A stretch of DNA of 64,000 nucleotides. Source: G963677325 sp963677325. Lineage in GTDB: Bacteria > Bacteroidota > Bacteroidia > Bacteroidales > Prolixibacteraceae. The notes under the pieces were generated by a model. That model saw nothing but the letters and a program-made list of their open reading frames with translations. It ran no database searches and was not told the DNA's origin. The stretch spans positions 124,001 to 188,000 of the forward strand of contig CAXXGM010000006.1 in NCBI GenBank assembly GCA_963677325.2, given 5' to 3'. A program made the translations under genes and the position numbers. Of the stretch, positions 45,105-53,983 are shown piece after piece. Position 1 is the first letter of the stretch. Every line of letters starts with the position of its first letter.

Positions 45105-47214
45105 ATGGCAACATTACAAAAGATCAGAAACCGTGCCGGAGTAGCGATAGCGATCTTTATCGGTATGGCCCTGGCGGCCTTTATCCTGGGAGATGCTTTC
45201 AAATCCGGAAGCTCGATCATGAAGGGTAAGCAAATGGAATTAGCTGAAATTGCGGGTAATACTGTAACTTATCCTGAGTTCCAAAAGAAAGTCGATGATC
45301 TCTCCGAAATTTACAAGATGAATTCAGGAAAGACTTCAGTCGATGCCAATACCATGGATCAGATCAGGGAACAGACCTGGCAGGTATTGGTTCGAAACCT
45401 CACGATGAAGGATTTATATAAAAACCTTGGGATTGCAGTAAATGCAAACGAACTCTTCGATCTCGTTCAGGGTAAAAATCCCCATCAGATCATTCAGAGT
45501 ATCTTCAGGGATCCCAATACAGGCGCCATTAACCGGGCCGCTTTGATTCAGTTTCTGAAATACCAGCAGTCCAACGCTTCCAGTAAGGAGCACGCCTATT
45601 GGCTTTTCGGTGGGAAAACCAGATTGTGGAGGAACGCTCGTTTGAAAAATACAATGATCTGTTAAGCAAAGGTCTTTATGTCACAAATGAAGAGGCAAAA
45701 GATGGGTTGCAATCAAACAGCCGTCAGGTAAACATTCAGTTTGTTTCCAAACCTTACTCTTCCATTCCGGACAACGAGGTCAAAATTTCAGAAAAAGAAC
45801 TGCAGGACTATTATAACAAGCACAAGGATAGTTATAAACCAGGGCGATTCAAGAAAAATCGAATATGTTTCTTTCCCCTGTAATCCCTTCCAAGGCTGAC
45901 GAAGATAAACTGGTTAAATGGATCAATGATATAAAAGCTGAATTTGCAGCCGTTGAAGATCCTGCAGCTTTCATCAACATTAATTCCGACAAACCCTTTG
46001 ATCCTTCTTTTTTCAAGAAAGAAGAATTAGCTCCTGAATTGGGCGAATTTACTTTCAGCCACGCTGTGGGAGAGATTTACGGTCCTTACAAGGAAAAAAA
46101 TGATTGGAAGATTGCCAAAATACTGAAATTCGAAGAACTTCCTGATTCCGTTCAGGCAAGACATATTCTGATCAGGGTGAACTCGGCGCCTGAAGCAGCC
46201 AAAGCCGCCAAAACGATCGACAGCCTGAAAACTTTAATTATTAAGGGAGCTAAATTTGAAGATGTAGCCAAAGCCAATTCTCAGGATCCGGGTTCTGCCA
46301 ATAACGGGGGAAGCCTTGGATGGTTCCGCCGCGGTATGATGGTTAAACCATTCGAAGATGCCGCTTTCTTTGGGAAAGTAAATGATCTTCAGGTCGTAAA
46401 CAGCCAGTTTGGAGTTCATCTTTTACAGGTTATCAATCGCGGGAAACTTGCTCCAAATGTTCAGCTGGGCATCATTGATCGTGCGATTACGCCAAGCACT
46501 CAAACCTATCAGGCTACCTATACCCAAGCTTCCAAATTTGTCAGTTCCAATCCGGATGAGAAGAAGTTCAATGACTTGATTAAATCGCAGGGCCTGGACA
46601 AAAAATCAGCTGTGGTGCATGAAAATGACAAGGACATTACAGGAATTGAAAATTCCCGTGTATTGATCAGGGCTGCTTACAAGGCAGAAAAGGGAGCCTT
46701 AATCTTGAGTACGGAAGGAACTCCTATATTTGAATTGGGTGACCAGTTTGTTGTATCTGTTTTATCAGACATTCAAAAAGAAGGCATCGCCACTTTCAAC
46801 AGTGTAAAAAGCAACATTGAACTTGCGGTTAAAAGGGAAAAGAAAGCACAGCAATTGATTGAAAAAATGTCAGGTAAAACTGATCTGACCCAACTTGCAA
46901 GCCTGATGGGCGTAACCGTTAATGAAGCCAATGACATTAATTTCGAGTCATACTCCATTCCGGGGTTAGGCAATGAACCGGCTGTTGTCGGAGCTGCTTC
47001 CGTCCTCGAAGTAAATAAACTCTCTAAACCGGTCCAGGGAAACAGCGGCGTTTTTGTAGTGAAGGTCACATCCGAGAAAACCGGAAGTCAGCAGAATCTT
47101 GCCGCAGAGAAGTTCAAACTTGCAGCTTCCATGAATTACAGGGCTAATTCAGAAGCTTTCGAAGCCCTCCGGGAATATGCAAAAATCGTAGATAAACGTG
47201 CCAAATTCTATTGA
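45105..47214 (+). CDS. ppiD: Peptidyl-prolyl isomerase PpiD-like, frame interrupted three times
   Basis: A 702-residue (after correction) inner-membrane-anchored periplasmic chaperone: one N-terminal helix (AGVAIAIFIGMALAAFILGDAF), a SurA-N-like domain, a parvulin domain (QARHILIRV, FEDVAKANSQDPGSANNGGSLGWFRRGMM, FGVHLLQVI) and a C-terminal chaperone region. The frame breaks at 45604-45607 (T4, one T missing), 45854-45858 (A5, one A extra) and 45875-45878 (C4, one C extra). Correcting these yields HAYWLFRWENQIVEER and KKIEYVSFPVIPSK, both typical of the family, and a length divisible by three. A weak promoter word TATCTTCG lies at 45053-45060 and a terminator at 47234-47266. Confidence 0.87.
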
Positions 47215-47233
47215 TATCCAATAGCTAATATAG

Positions 47234-47266
47234 AAAAAGGCTGATCAGAAGATCAGCCTTTTTTAT
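47234..47266 (+). terminator. Terminator of ppiD
   Basis: AAGGCTGATC (47237-47246) and GATCAGCCTT (47251-47260) with loop AGAA, preceded by A and followed by T residues; 20 bp after the ppiD stop. Confidence 0.92.
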
Positions 47267-47458
47267 TGTCCTGTAATGGGGCCATTTGCTGCGCTTTCAA
47301 AAAACATAGTCTTCTCCGTTATTTGGCATCAGCTTGGTTATCATGAATTATTGGTTTCGCTGTAATCAGGCATTTGTTTCCTTGTCATTGCTTTAGGTCT
47401 TTGCTGTAATTTCGAAAAATGAATTATTTATTCTCTTCCCGCAATACAAAACGGCTCT

Positions 47459-47612
47459 CTTTCCATATAACTTCCCCATAACTTCCCCATACCTTCCCCA
47501 TACCTTCTCCGTAATTTGTCCGCACTTTGTTCGCTGATTGTTCGCTCTTCCTTCGCTTAGAATGCGAACAAACTGCGAATAAATACCCAAATAAGTGCGA
47601 ATAAATAGTGTG
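47459..47612. repeat. Large 11-bp-period array with dyad symmetry (14 units)
   Basis: Fourteen consecutive 11-bp units run from CTTTCCATATA through ACTTCCCCATA (twice), CCTTCTCCGTA, ATTTGTCCGCA, CTTTGTTCGCT, GATTGTTCGCT, CTTCCTTCGCT, then TAGAATGCGAA, CAAACTGCGAA and so on to 47612. The second half is the reverse-complement type: TTCGC blocks at 530-534, 541-545 and 552-556 (+47000) face GCGAA blocks at 564-568, 575-579 and 597-601 around a centre near 47560. The spacer 47215-47740 contains no gene; 47267-47458 shows nothing else. Confidence 0.7.
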
Positions 47613-47740
47613 GAAAAGGAAAGAGTACCCGCGGGTTGGGATACTCTTTCAAATATTTTATTTCGATAATTGCCTTTGAAATTCTGCAGAGCTTTATATA
47701 TGATCCTGCGGTTTAAAGAGAGCTCATGATCAGTTGATTC

Positions 47741-48845
47741 TTATTGGTCCGCATTTTCTGCCTCTGAAAATTCCATCAGGTAAGCTTTAATGAACCCGTC
47801 AATATCCCCATCCATTACAGCCTGAACATTGCCGGTTTCAAAACCTGTGCGAACGTCCTTTACCAGTTTATAGGGCTGCATGGTGTAGGAACGGATCTGG
47901 GAACCCCATTCTATTTTCTTTTTTGATGCCTCGACCCTGGAGGTCTCCTCATTTCTTTTTTCAAGTTCAAGAGCGTAAAGCTGGGACTTTAAAAGCCGTA
48001 TTGCATTTTCCTTGTTCTGGAGCTGAGAACGGGATTCTGTATTTTCAATGATAATCCCTGAAGGTGCGTGCTTCAGACGGACCCCGGTTTCGACTTTGTT
48101 TACATTCTGCCCGCCGGCTCCCCCTGACCGGAAAGTATCCCAGGATATATCAGAGGGATTGATCTCAATGTTAATGGTATCGTCAATAAGGGGGGTCACA
48201 AAGACCGATGTAAAAGAGGTCTGCCTTTTGCCTTGTGCATTGAAAGGAGAGATTCTCACCAGACGGTGAACGCCATTCTCACTTTTAAGGTAACCGTAGG
48301 CAAAATCGCCTTCAATTTCCAACGTGACACTTTTTACGCCAACATCTTCCCCAGGTACAAAGCTTGCTTCACGTACAGTGTATTTATTCTTTTCAGCCCA
48401 CCGGAGATACATCCTCATCAGCATATCAGCCCAGTCGTTGGACTCGGTTCCCCCGGCTCCTGCATTTATTTTCAATACGGCTCCCAAACGGTCTTCTTCA
48501 CGGCGGAGCATATTTTTAGTCTCGAGATTTTCCACAAGCTCCTTTGTCTGAGCAAATTGATCCTCAAGCTCCTTTTCGCTGATTTCACCGCTTTCGCCGT
48601 ATTCAAAAAATATTTGCAGATCCTCCACCGCGGTATCTACTTCTTTGAAGGCATCCGTCCATTGCTTGACGGAACGTATGACTTTCATATGATTTTCAGC
48701 CTCCTTTGGATTTCCCCAGAAATCGGGGGCCTGCGTTTTCAATTCTTCTTCTTCTACCCTGATTATTTTCGAATCGATGTCAAAGAAACCTCCTTAACGC
48801 ATCCCGGCGCTCAACAAGATCCTTAAGCTGTTCTTTTAATAACAT
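47741..48845 (-). CDS. prfB: Peptide chain release factor 2 with programmed +1 frameshift
   Basis: RF2 releases peptides at UGA and UAA codons. The main frame (47741-48781) holds the codon-recognition region and the GGQ loop (FRSGGAGGQNVNKVETGV). The first 21 codons lie in another frame from the ATG at 48843-48845 (MLLKEQLKDLVERRDALRRFL), ending at an in-frame UGA. A +1 slip at CTT TGA C continues with DIDSKIIRVEEEELKTQAPDFW, the standard RF2 N-terminus, for 367 residues in total. An AGGAGG stimulator sits just upstream. A start at the internal ATG (48742) would lose the N-terminal helix. Confidence 0.95.
48779..48794 (-). promoter_or_regulatory. prfB recoding site
   Basis: Read on the minus strand: AGGAGG, TTT, CTT, TGA, C. 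This is the canonical autoregulatory +1 frameshift site: an internal Shine-Dalgarno sequence (48789-48794), slippery CTT (48783-48785) and UGA stop (48780-48782). Low RF2 slows termination and favours slipping, restoring RF2. Confidence 0.95.
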
Positions 48846-48873
48846 TATTTCTTTTTATTATGAATTACTCCTG

Positions 48874-48881
48874 CAAAGGTA
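48874..48881 (-). promoter_or_regulatory. -7 promoter element of prfB
   Basis: The minus strand reads TACCTTTG (consensus TAnnTTTG), 28 bp before the full-length prfB ATG at 48845. Its position supports the upstream start and shows prfB is transcribed separately from recX. Confidence 0.65.
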
Positions 48882-48906
48882 ATAAAATTGAGGGAGGGTA
48901 AAGTGA

Positions 48907-49386
48907 TTAATCTTCCACAGCGAAAATTTCCTCTGCAATGCGAAAGACAAGGTCACCTTCATATCCCCTTCCCTGGGCAAAAGTGATCAGCCTGGATAAT
49001 TTATCCCTGGTGTTGGCCCCTTTGATGGTTTTTGCTTTCATTGCAAGCAGATGCCTGATCGCATGCTCGTATTCTTCGGCTGATATGCTCTCAAGTGCTT
49101 TATTGATCATTACTTCAGAGATCTTCTTCATCCTGAGCATGTAAATGATCTTATACCGGCCCCATTTATTCAAATGAAATTTATCATGAACAAAATAGTC
49201 TGCATATCTTTGTTCATCGAGAAAACGTTCCTTTTCCAGATAGTTCAGAGCCTTACCGGCTTCTTCCGCTGATAGTCCCCAGTTATTGAACAAAGCTCTT
49301 ACCTCAGAATTGCATTTTTCTGATCTGCTGCAAAGTGCTGTAGCCCTGTTGAGTGCCTGCTGGTATGTCAGTCGGGAATCCATCAA
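48907..49386 (-). CDS. recX: Regulatory protein RecX
   Basis: A 159-residue all-helical protein that binds RecA filaments and restrains them. The three-helix repeats are visible (ALNRATALCSRSEKCNSEVRALFNNWG, ALNYLEKERFLDEQRYADYFVHDKFHLNKWGRYKIIYMLRMKKIS, HLLAMKAKTI). The stretch FLDEQRYADYFV is the family hallmark. recA is not in this window. It follows kup by 8 bp on the same strand and may share its transcript. Confidence 0.93.
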   Translation of the reverse strand: MMDSRLTYQQALNRATALCSRSEKCNSEVRALFNNWGLSAEEAGKALNYLEKERFLDEQRYADYFVHDKFHLNKWGRYKIIYMLRMKKISEVMINKALESISAEEYEHAIRHLLAMKAKTIKGANTRDKLSRLITFAQGRGYEGDLVFRIAEEIFAVED

Positions 49387-49394
49387 AGCAAATA

Positions 49395-51404
49395 TTAGTT
49401 CTGCTCCAGAAAAACAGGTTTTTTATTGATCTTAGGGAAATGATTGACCCTTGTAATTCTTTTCTTAACAGCCTGTTCAATCACAATCGGAACCTTTTCT
49501 TCGATCACATTGCTCGTGTCCAACCCCAGTGATTTAACATCGTTAAGACTAAACCCTCTAATCACGTTATGCAGCCCCATGATAAAAGTCTTCAACGGAG
49601 GCAAATTATAATCATGAGTCATGATCCTGTCCAGATTGACAAAAAGAAAATCGGCCGGTATGGAATGTTTTTTAAGTGAATCATATTGGCTGACCATGCT
49701 GATTTCGCCGCTTTTGACAAGATCCTCGACCACTTCCCGGAAATATAGATTAATCTTCCTTTGAATTTTAAAGCCCAGGCGGAAATCCACTTTTATCAGT
49801 ACACCTGGAATTAGATGATGAACCACATACTCAAAAGTGTCCGGAGTGTCAAGATTATCGATGTGAAGAAACCAATAGGTACTTGCTCTTTTGGGATGTT
49901 TGTTGAAGATGGAATACATGATCTTGGATTCGATCTGATCAACACGGTTGGCATGGGAAATATAAACAAGATTGGTTGCTATTTTTGGAACAGAAGTATC
50001 GGCGCTTAGTTCCTTGAAAATCTCAGGATCTTTCCTGATATTTACAAAACTGATGTATTGATTTTTAATCTTTCGGCCGAAATACCAGCCATACATGATG
50101 GTAAAGAAGATCAAAGCCATTAAGATTGTCAGCCATCCTCCGTTTGAAAATTTATGAAGATTGGCATAAAGGAAAGCACCCTCAATAGTTAGAAAAACAA
50201 GCGACAGCAGCCCAACCAAAAAAGGATTATTTTTCTTCAAACGCAAATGATACGAGAGTAGAAGCGTGGTCATGATCATGGTGATGGTAACAGATAAACC
50301 ATAGGCAGCTTCCATTCTCGATGACGCACCGAAATATATAACTACGAAGGTACAGGCAATCCATAAAAACCAATTTACGAAGGGAATATAAACCTGACCT
50401 TTAATTACCGTAGGATATAAAATTTTTATTTTAGGCCATATATTCAAGGAAACGGCCTCGCTGATCAGCGTAAATGACCCGCTGATCAGCGCCTGACTGG
50501 CAATAACAGCAGCAGCAGTAGCAATAATTATTCCCGGCAAAATGAACCATCGGGGCATAATTTCAAAAAAAGGATTAATTCCCTGGAGCTGATCAAGATG
50601 ATTAATCAGGAAAGCGCCTTGTCCAAAATAATTAATAATAAGACAGGCTTTAACGAAAAACCAGGAAATACGGATATTTTTCAGACCACAGTGACCAAGA
50701 TCGGAATACAATGCTTCTGCACCTGTGGTACAAAGGAATACAGCACCCAGCAGAATAACCGCACCAGGGTATTCATAAAGGAAACGAATGGCCCAGGCCG
50801 GATTGAGGGCAGCAAGAACTCTTGGTTCATAGATTAAATGACTGACTCCAAGTACTCCTAACATGATAAACCAAAGAAACATTATGGGACCAAATACCCG
50901 ACCCATAAAACCCGTTCCAAACTGCTGAAAAAAGAACAGCACAAATAAAATCGTGAGAACAACAGGAACTACGGATATCTGAGGATAAAGAAGCCTGAGA
51001 CCTTCAATTGAGGAGGTAACAGTCATTGCAGGGGTAATAATTCCATCGGCGAATAACGCACTGCCACCAATCATAGTCACGATCGCGATCCAGTTGTTTT
51101 TTTTTCTGATCAGGGCAAAAAGAGCAAATATACCTCCCTCCCCATGGTTATCGGCACGAAGGGTAATAATGACATATTTAACAGTAGTTTGAAGAGTTAA
51201 TGTCCAGAAAATACAGGACAACGCTCCGTAAATCAATAATTCATTGCCTACCTTTGAGCTGTTTATGATAGCGCTCATCACGTATAACGGGCTTGTTCCA
51301 ATGTCACCGTAAACAATACCCAAGGTAATAATCAGGCCAGTTAATGAAACATTTTTAATTCCGGATTGCATTTTCTCCATATATTCTTGAATCTCCCTTA
51401 CCAA
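49395..51404 (-). CDS. kup: KUP family potassium uptake protein
   Basis: A 669-residue K+/H+ symporter with about 12 membrane segments in the first 450 residues and a cytoplasmic C-terminal domain. The opening LGIVYGDIGTSPLYVMSAI is the Kup signature; DNHGEGGIFALFALIRKK, FFADGIITPAMTVTSSIEG-like LFADGIITPAM, and FCTTGAEALYSDLGHCG-like TTGAEALYSDLGHCG follow in order. A K+-dependent cdi-AMP link is known in other phyla, and a diadenylate cyclase gene lies 11 kb away (62098-62883), but no direct connection is visible. Confidence 0.95.
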   Translation of the reverse strand: MVREIQEYMEKMQSGIKNVSLTGLIITLGIVYGDIGTSPLYVMSAIINSSKVGNELLIYGALSCIFWTLTLQTTVKYVIITLRADNHGEGGIFALFALIRKKNNWIAIVTMIGGSALFADGIITPAMTVTSSIEGLRLLYPQISVVPVVLTILFVLFFFQQFGTGFMGRVFGPIMFLWFIMLGVLGVSHLIYEPRVLAALNPAWAIRFLYEYPGAVILLGAVFLCTTGAEALYSDLGHCGLKNIRISWFFVKACLIINYFGQGAFLINHLDQLQGINPFFEIMPRWFILPGIIIATAAAVIASQALISGSFTLISEAVSLNIWPKIKILYPTVIKGQVYIPFVNWFLWIACTFVVIYFGASSRMEAAYGLSVTITMIMTTLLLSYHLRLKKNNPFLVGLLSLVFLTIEGAFLYANLHKFSNGGWLTILMALIFFTIMYGWYFGRKIKNQYISFVNIRKDPEIFKELSADTSVPKIATNLVYISHANRVDQIESKIMYSIFNKHPKRASTYWFLHIDNLDTPDTFEYVVHHLIPGVLIKVDFRLGFKIQRKINLYFREVVEDLVKSGEISMVSQYDSLKKHSIPADFLFVNLDRIMTHDYNLPPLKTFIMGLHNVIRGFSLNDVKSLGLDTSNVIEEKVPIVIEQAVKKRITRVNHFPKINKKPVFLEQN

Positions 51405-51481
51405 AGCTTCCTACTCGATTTTGAAGCTAAAATAATCCCGAAAGTAATTTTTTATTTAGAATTATTAAACCGAAAGCCTTA

Positions 51482-52756
51482 TTAATTTCTGATTATTTCA
51501 CAGCCCATATAAGGAGTCAAAATTTCAGGAATACGAATACCTTCGGGTGTCTGGTAATTTTCAAGAATGGCTGCCACGATTCTCGGCAAGGCCAGGGCAC
51601 TTCCATTCAAAGTATGTGCTATCTGGGGTTTTGATCCTTCTTCCCTGTATCTCAATTTCAGACGGTTTGCCTGAAAAGATTCAAAATTCGAAACAGACGA
51701 AACTTCAAGCCACCGCTCCTGAGCTGCTGACCACACTTCAAAGTCATAAGTCAGCGCCGATGTAAAGCTCATATCTCCTCCGCAAAGTCTAAGGATCCGG
51801 AAAGGAAGGCCAAGTTTCTGAACCAGGGATTTCACATAGGCTACCATCTCATCCAGTGATTCGTATGACTTATCAGGATGGGAAATGCGGACGATTTCTA
51901 CTTTATCAAACTGGTGAAGACGGTTTAATCCACGTACATCCTTCCCATATGATCCTGCTTCCCTGCGGAAACAGGCTGAATAAGCTGTGGTTTTTATCGG
52001 AAGATCTTTTGCGTCCACGATGACATCACGGAAGATGTTGGTGACAGGCACTTCAGCTGTCGGGATCAAATAAAGATCATCCAGGTTACAGTGATACATC
52101 TGTCCTTCCTTGTCCGGCAGTTGTCCCGTACCATAAGCGGAAGCCTCATTAACCACGTAGGGAGGCTGAACTTCCAGGTATCCGTTTTCTCTGGCCTGGT
52201 CCAGAAAAAAGTTGACCAGGGCACGCTGGAGTCGGGCTCCCAAGCCTTTATATACTGGAAAACCGGCTCCTGTGATTTTTACGCCAAGTTCAAAATCAAT
52301 CAGATCATATTGCGCAGCCAGATCCCAATGCGGTTTAGCTCCTTCATACAGCGAAGGTATTTCACCTCCTGTTTCTACAATGACATTGTCCTCCGGAGTC
52401 TTCCCTTCCGGAACAATTGAAGAAGGAAGATTCGGCAGAAGTACCTGGAGCTGGGCCAATTCTTCATCTATGGCAGTAAAAACGGATTCAAATTTCTTAA
52501 TGGATTCTTTTAATTCAATGGTTTTTGCTTTTGCCTCTTCAGCTTCAACTGTTTTTTTATCTCTTAAAAGCAGTCCTACTTCTTTTGAAATCTTGTTCAT
52601 TGAGGATTTCAGAGAGTCAATCTCAATCTGGGTTTGATTGCGTCTTTCATAATTGGCAATCACCTTGCCTACAATCTCGCGGGCATCAAACTGTTTCACG
52701 GCAAGACGTTCTATCACAAATTCAGGATTATCCTGGATGAATTTTAAACTAAGCAT
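51482..52756 (-). CDS. serS: Seryl-tRNA synthetase
   Basis: This class II synthetase charges tRNA-Ser. The 424-residue protein has the N-terminal coiled-coil arm (about 30-105, charged K/E-rich helices) that grips the tRNA long variable arm. The catalytic core shows motif 2 (FRREAGSYGKDVRGLNRLHQF, shown in part) and motif 3 (NGSALALPRIVAAILENYQ). Length is normal. It is transcribed alone from a promoter about 120 bp upstream (52879-52886). Confidence 0.97.
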   Translation of the reverse strand: MLSLKFIQDNPEFVIERLAVKQFDAREIVGKVIANYERRNQTQIEIDSLKSSMNKISKEVGLLLRDKKTVEAEEAKAKTIELKESIKKFESVFTAIDEELAQLQVLLPNLPSSIVPEGKTPEDNVIVETGGEIPSLYEGAKPHWDLAAQYDLIDFELGVKITGAGFPVYKGLGARLQRALVNFFLDQARENGYLEVQPPYVVNEASAYGTGQLPDKEGQMYHCNLDDLYLIPTAEVPVTNIFRDVIVDAKDLPIKTTAYSACFRREAGSYGKDVRGLNRLHQFDKVEIVRISHPDKSYESLDEMVAYVKSLVQKLGLPFRILRLCGGDMSFTSALTYDFEVWSAAQERWLEVSSVSNFESFQANRLKLRYREEGSKPQIAHTLNGSALALPRIVAAILENYQTPEGIRIPEILTPYMGCEIIRN

Positions 52757-52878
52757 GCGTTAGATAAATGTTTCAAGTTTAAATTTTAAAGTTCCAAGGA
52801 TTTTCAAAGCTCCATCGTTCCAAAGGTTGCGAGCATTTGAAACATTAGAATTTTGAAACTTTAAAACAATTTATTGAA

Positions 52879-52886
52879 CAAAAGTA
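52879..52886 (-). promoter_or_regulatory. -7 promoter element of serS
   Basis: The minus strand reads TACTTTTG (TAnnTTTG). It implies a leader of about 115 nt with several TTTGAAA/TTTCAAA words but no recognised T-box or riboswitch. Confidence 0.5.
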
Positions 52887-52955
52887 CAAAATAAAAAACT
52901 CCTGTTCCATTACCTTGATAATAAAACAGGAGATTCAAAATAATTCTTTCAGAGA

Positions 52956-53222
52956 TTATTCTGCTGATTTGAATGGCTCAACAGAAATGTAAGATTTATC
53001 GTTTTTCTTTTTCTGAAATTTAACAGTACCATCGATAAGGGCAAACAAGGTGTGATCCCTTCCAATCCCAACATTTTCACCGGGATTATGAGAGGTTCCC
53101 CTTTGACGTACAAGGATGTTGCCGGCTTTGGCAGCCTGGCCTCCGAATATTTTTACTCCTAATCGTTTGCTTTCTGATTCGCGGCCGTTCTTTGAACTAC
53201 CCGCTCCTTTTTTATGTGCCAT
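52956..53222 (-). CDS. rpmA: 50S ribosomal protein L27
   Basis: An 88-residue ribosomal protein whose N-terminus reaches the peptidyl-transferase centre. MAHKKGAGSSKNGRESESKR is the invariant start, followed by RLGVKIFGGQAAKAGNILVRQRGT and NVGIGRDHTLFALIDGTVKF. The N-terminus begins directly MAHKKG, without the cleaved extension found in some Firmicutes. It follows rplU by 20 bp in the usual L21-L27 operon. Confidence 0.98.
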   Translation of the reverse strand: MAHKKGAGSSKNGRESESKRLGVKIFGGQAAKAGNILVRQRGTSHNPGENVGIGRDHTLFALIDGTVKFQKKKNDKSYISVEPFKSAE

Positions 53223-53242
53223 GGTAAAATATTTTTAACGTT

Positions 53243-53554
53243 TTACGCTGTAACTTCGTTGATTTGAATTTGTGTCAGGTTTTGACGATGACCGTTTCTC
53301 TTCCTGTAACCTTTGCGCCTTTTCTTCTTGAAGACGATAACCTTGTCTCCCCTAAGATGTTTAAGCACTGTGGCGGTAACTTTAGCTCCCTCTACAACGG
53401 GTGTGCCGATACTGATTGCCCCTTCGTTATCCACGAGCAATACACGTTCAAATTCAACACCAGCGCCCTCTTCCTGAGGCAGACGGTGAACGTAAACCTT
53501 CCTGTCTTTTTCAACCTTGAACTGTTGTCCGGCGATCTCTACAATTGCGTACAT
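53243..53554 (-). CDS. rplU: 50S ribosomal protein L21
   Basis: A 103-residue ribosomal protein. MYAIVEIAGQQFKVEKDRKV and the basic C-terminal VFKKKRRKGYRKRNGHRQ are hallmark L21 segments. First gene of the rplU-rpmA operon, with a promoter word at 53639-53646 and a leader of about 78 nt containing GC-rich blocks (GGCCGGC and TCCGGAC) that could fold, perhaps for autoregulation. Confidence 0.98.
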   Translation of the reverse strand: MYAIVEIAGQQFKVEKDRKVYVHRLPQEEGAGVEFERVLLVDNEGAISIGTPVVEGAKVTATVLKHLRGDKVIVFKKKRRKGYRKRNGHRQNLTQIQINEVTA

Positions 53555-53638
53555 TATTACGTTTTTATTTATTTGAGTCCGGACGGCGTGAAATCTTTTA
53601 ATCTCCTCTTAAAAAGCCGGCCTGAACATTTTGGAGTG

Positions 53639-53646
53639 CAAAAATA
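53639..53646 (-). promoter_or_regulatory. -7 promoter element of rplU-rpmA
   Basis: The minus strand reads TATTTTTG (TAnnTTTG), about 85 bp before the rplU ATG. Confidence 0.6.
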
Positions 53647-53735
53647 TAAATTCTAATTCTTTCTACCAAAGGAAAAATAAAACTTCTTTATGATTTCTAA
53701 TCAAATAGATGTTTTTGTTGCAATCGGATGCTGTT

Positions 53736-53768
53736 CTTCTCCGTATTTGCTCCGTACCAAGTCCCAGT
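53736..53768. repeat. Short 11-bp-period repeat (TCCGTAC family)
   Basis: Units CTTCTCCGTAT, TTGCTCCGTAC and CAAGTCCCAGT follow in an exact 11-bp register; TGAGGCTTACC and CCAGGTACCTG may be decayed further units. The words match 5436-5468 and 63966-64000. Confidence 0.55.
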
Positions 53769-53793
53769 TGAGGCTTACCCCAGGTACCTGAGC

Positions 53794-53905
53794 TTGTAGA
53801 GACAAGGCAATGCCTTGTCTTATTGTCAAAACAACTGGGCACCCCATAATTATTTCCAGTTGTTTGGGTGAGGAATGAGACAAGGCGGTGCCTTGTCTCT
53901 ACAAG
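53794..53905. repeat. Paired GTAGAGACAAGGC palindromes, copy 2
   Basis: CTTGTAGAGACAAGGC at 53794-53809 and its exact complement GCCTTGTCTCTACAAG at 53890-53905 form 16-bp ends. Each end is itself part of a palindrome (AGACAAGGCAATGCCTTGTCT and AGACAAGGCGGTGCCTTGTCT). The 56-bp middle contains AAACAACTGG/CCAGTTGTTT. The whole 112-bp unit looks like a compact non-autonomous element; a shorter relative lies at 17389-17472. Confidence 0.7.
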
Positions 53906-53948
53906 AACGTGAATATTTTAATATACCAATGAAGAGCCCCGGAACTTT

Positions 53949-53983
53949 CCTTAAGCCTAAGGTCTAAAGTCTGAAGTCTTTCT
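53949..53983. repeat. CCTWWAG heptamer array across a stop codon
   Basis: Five heptamers in register: CCTTAAG, CCTAAGG, TCTAAAG, TCTGAAG, TCTTTCT. The stop codon of the hydrolase gene (53957-53959, minus strand) lies in the second unit, so the array encodes the last residues. Confidence 0.5.

Noticed and set aside
45599..45883. Separate 94-residue gene inside ppiD
   Set aside because: It is the middle piece of ppiD between indels; the sequence continues family motifs on both sides.
49395..51404. c-di-AMP control of kup as a local regulatory system with cdaA
   Set aside because: The genes are 11 kb apart on separate units and no binding domain or c-di-AMP riboswitch is visible.
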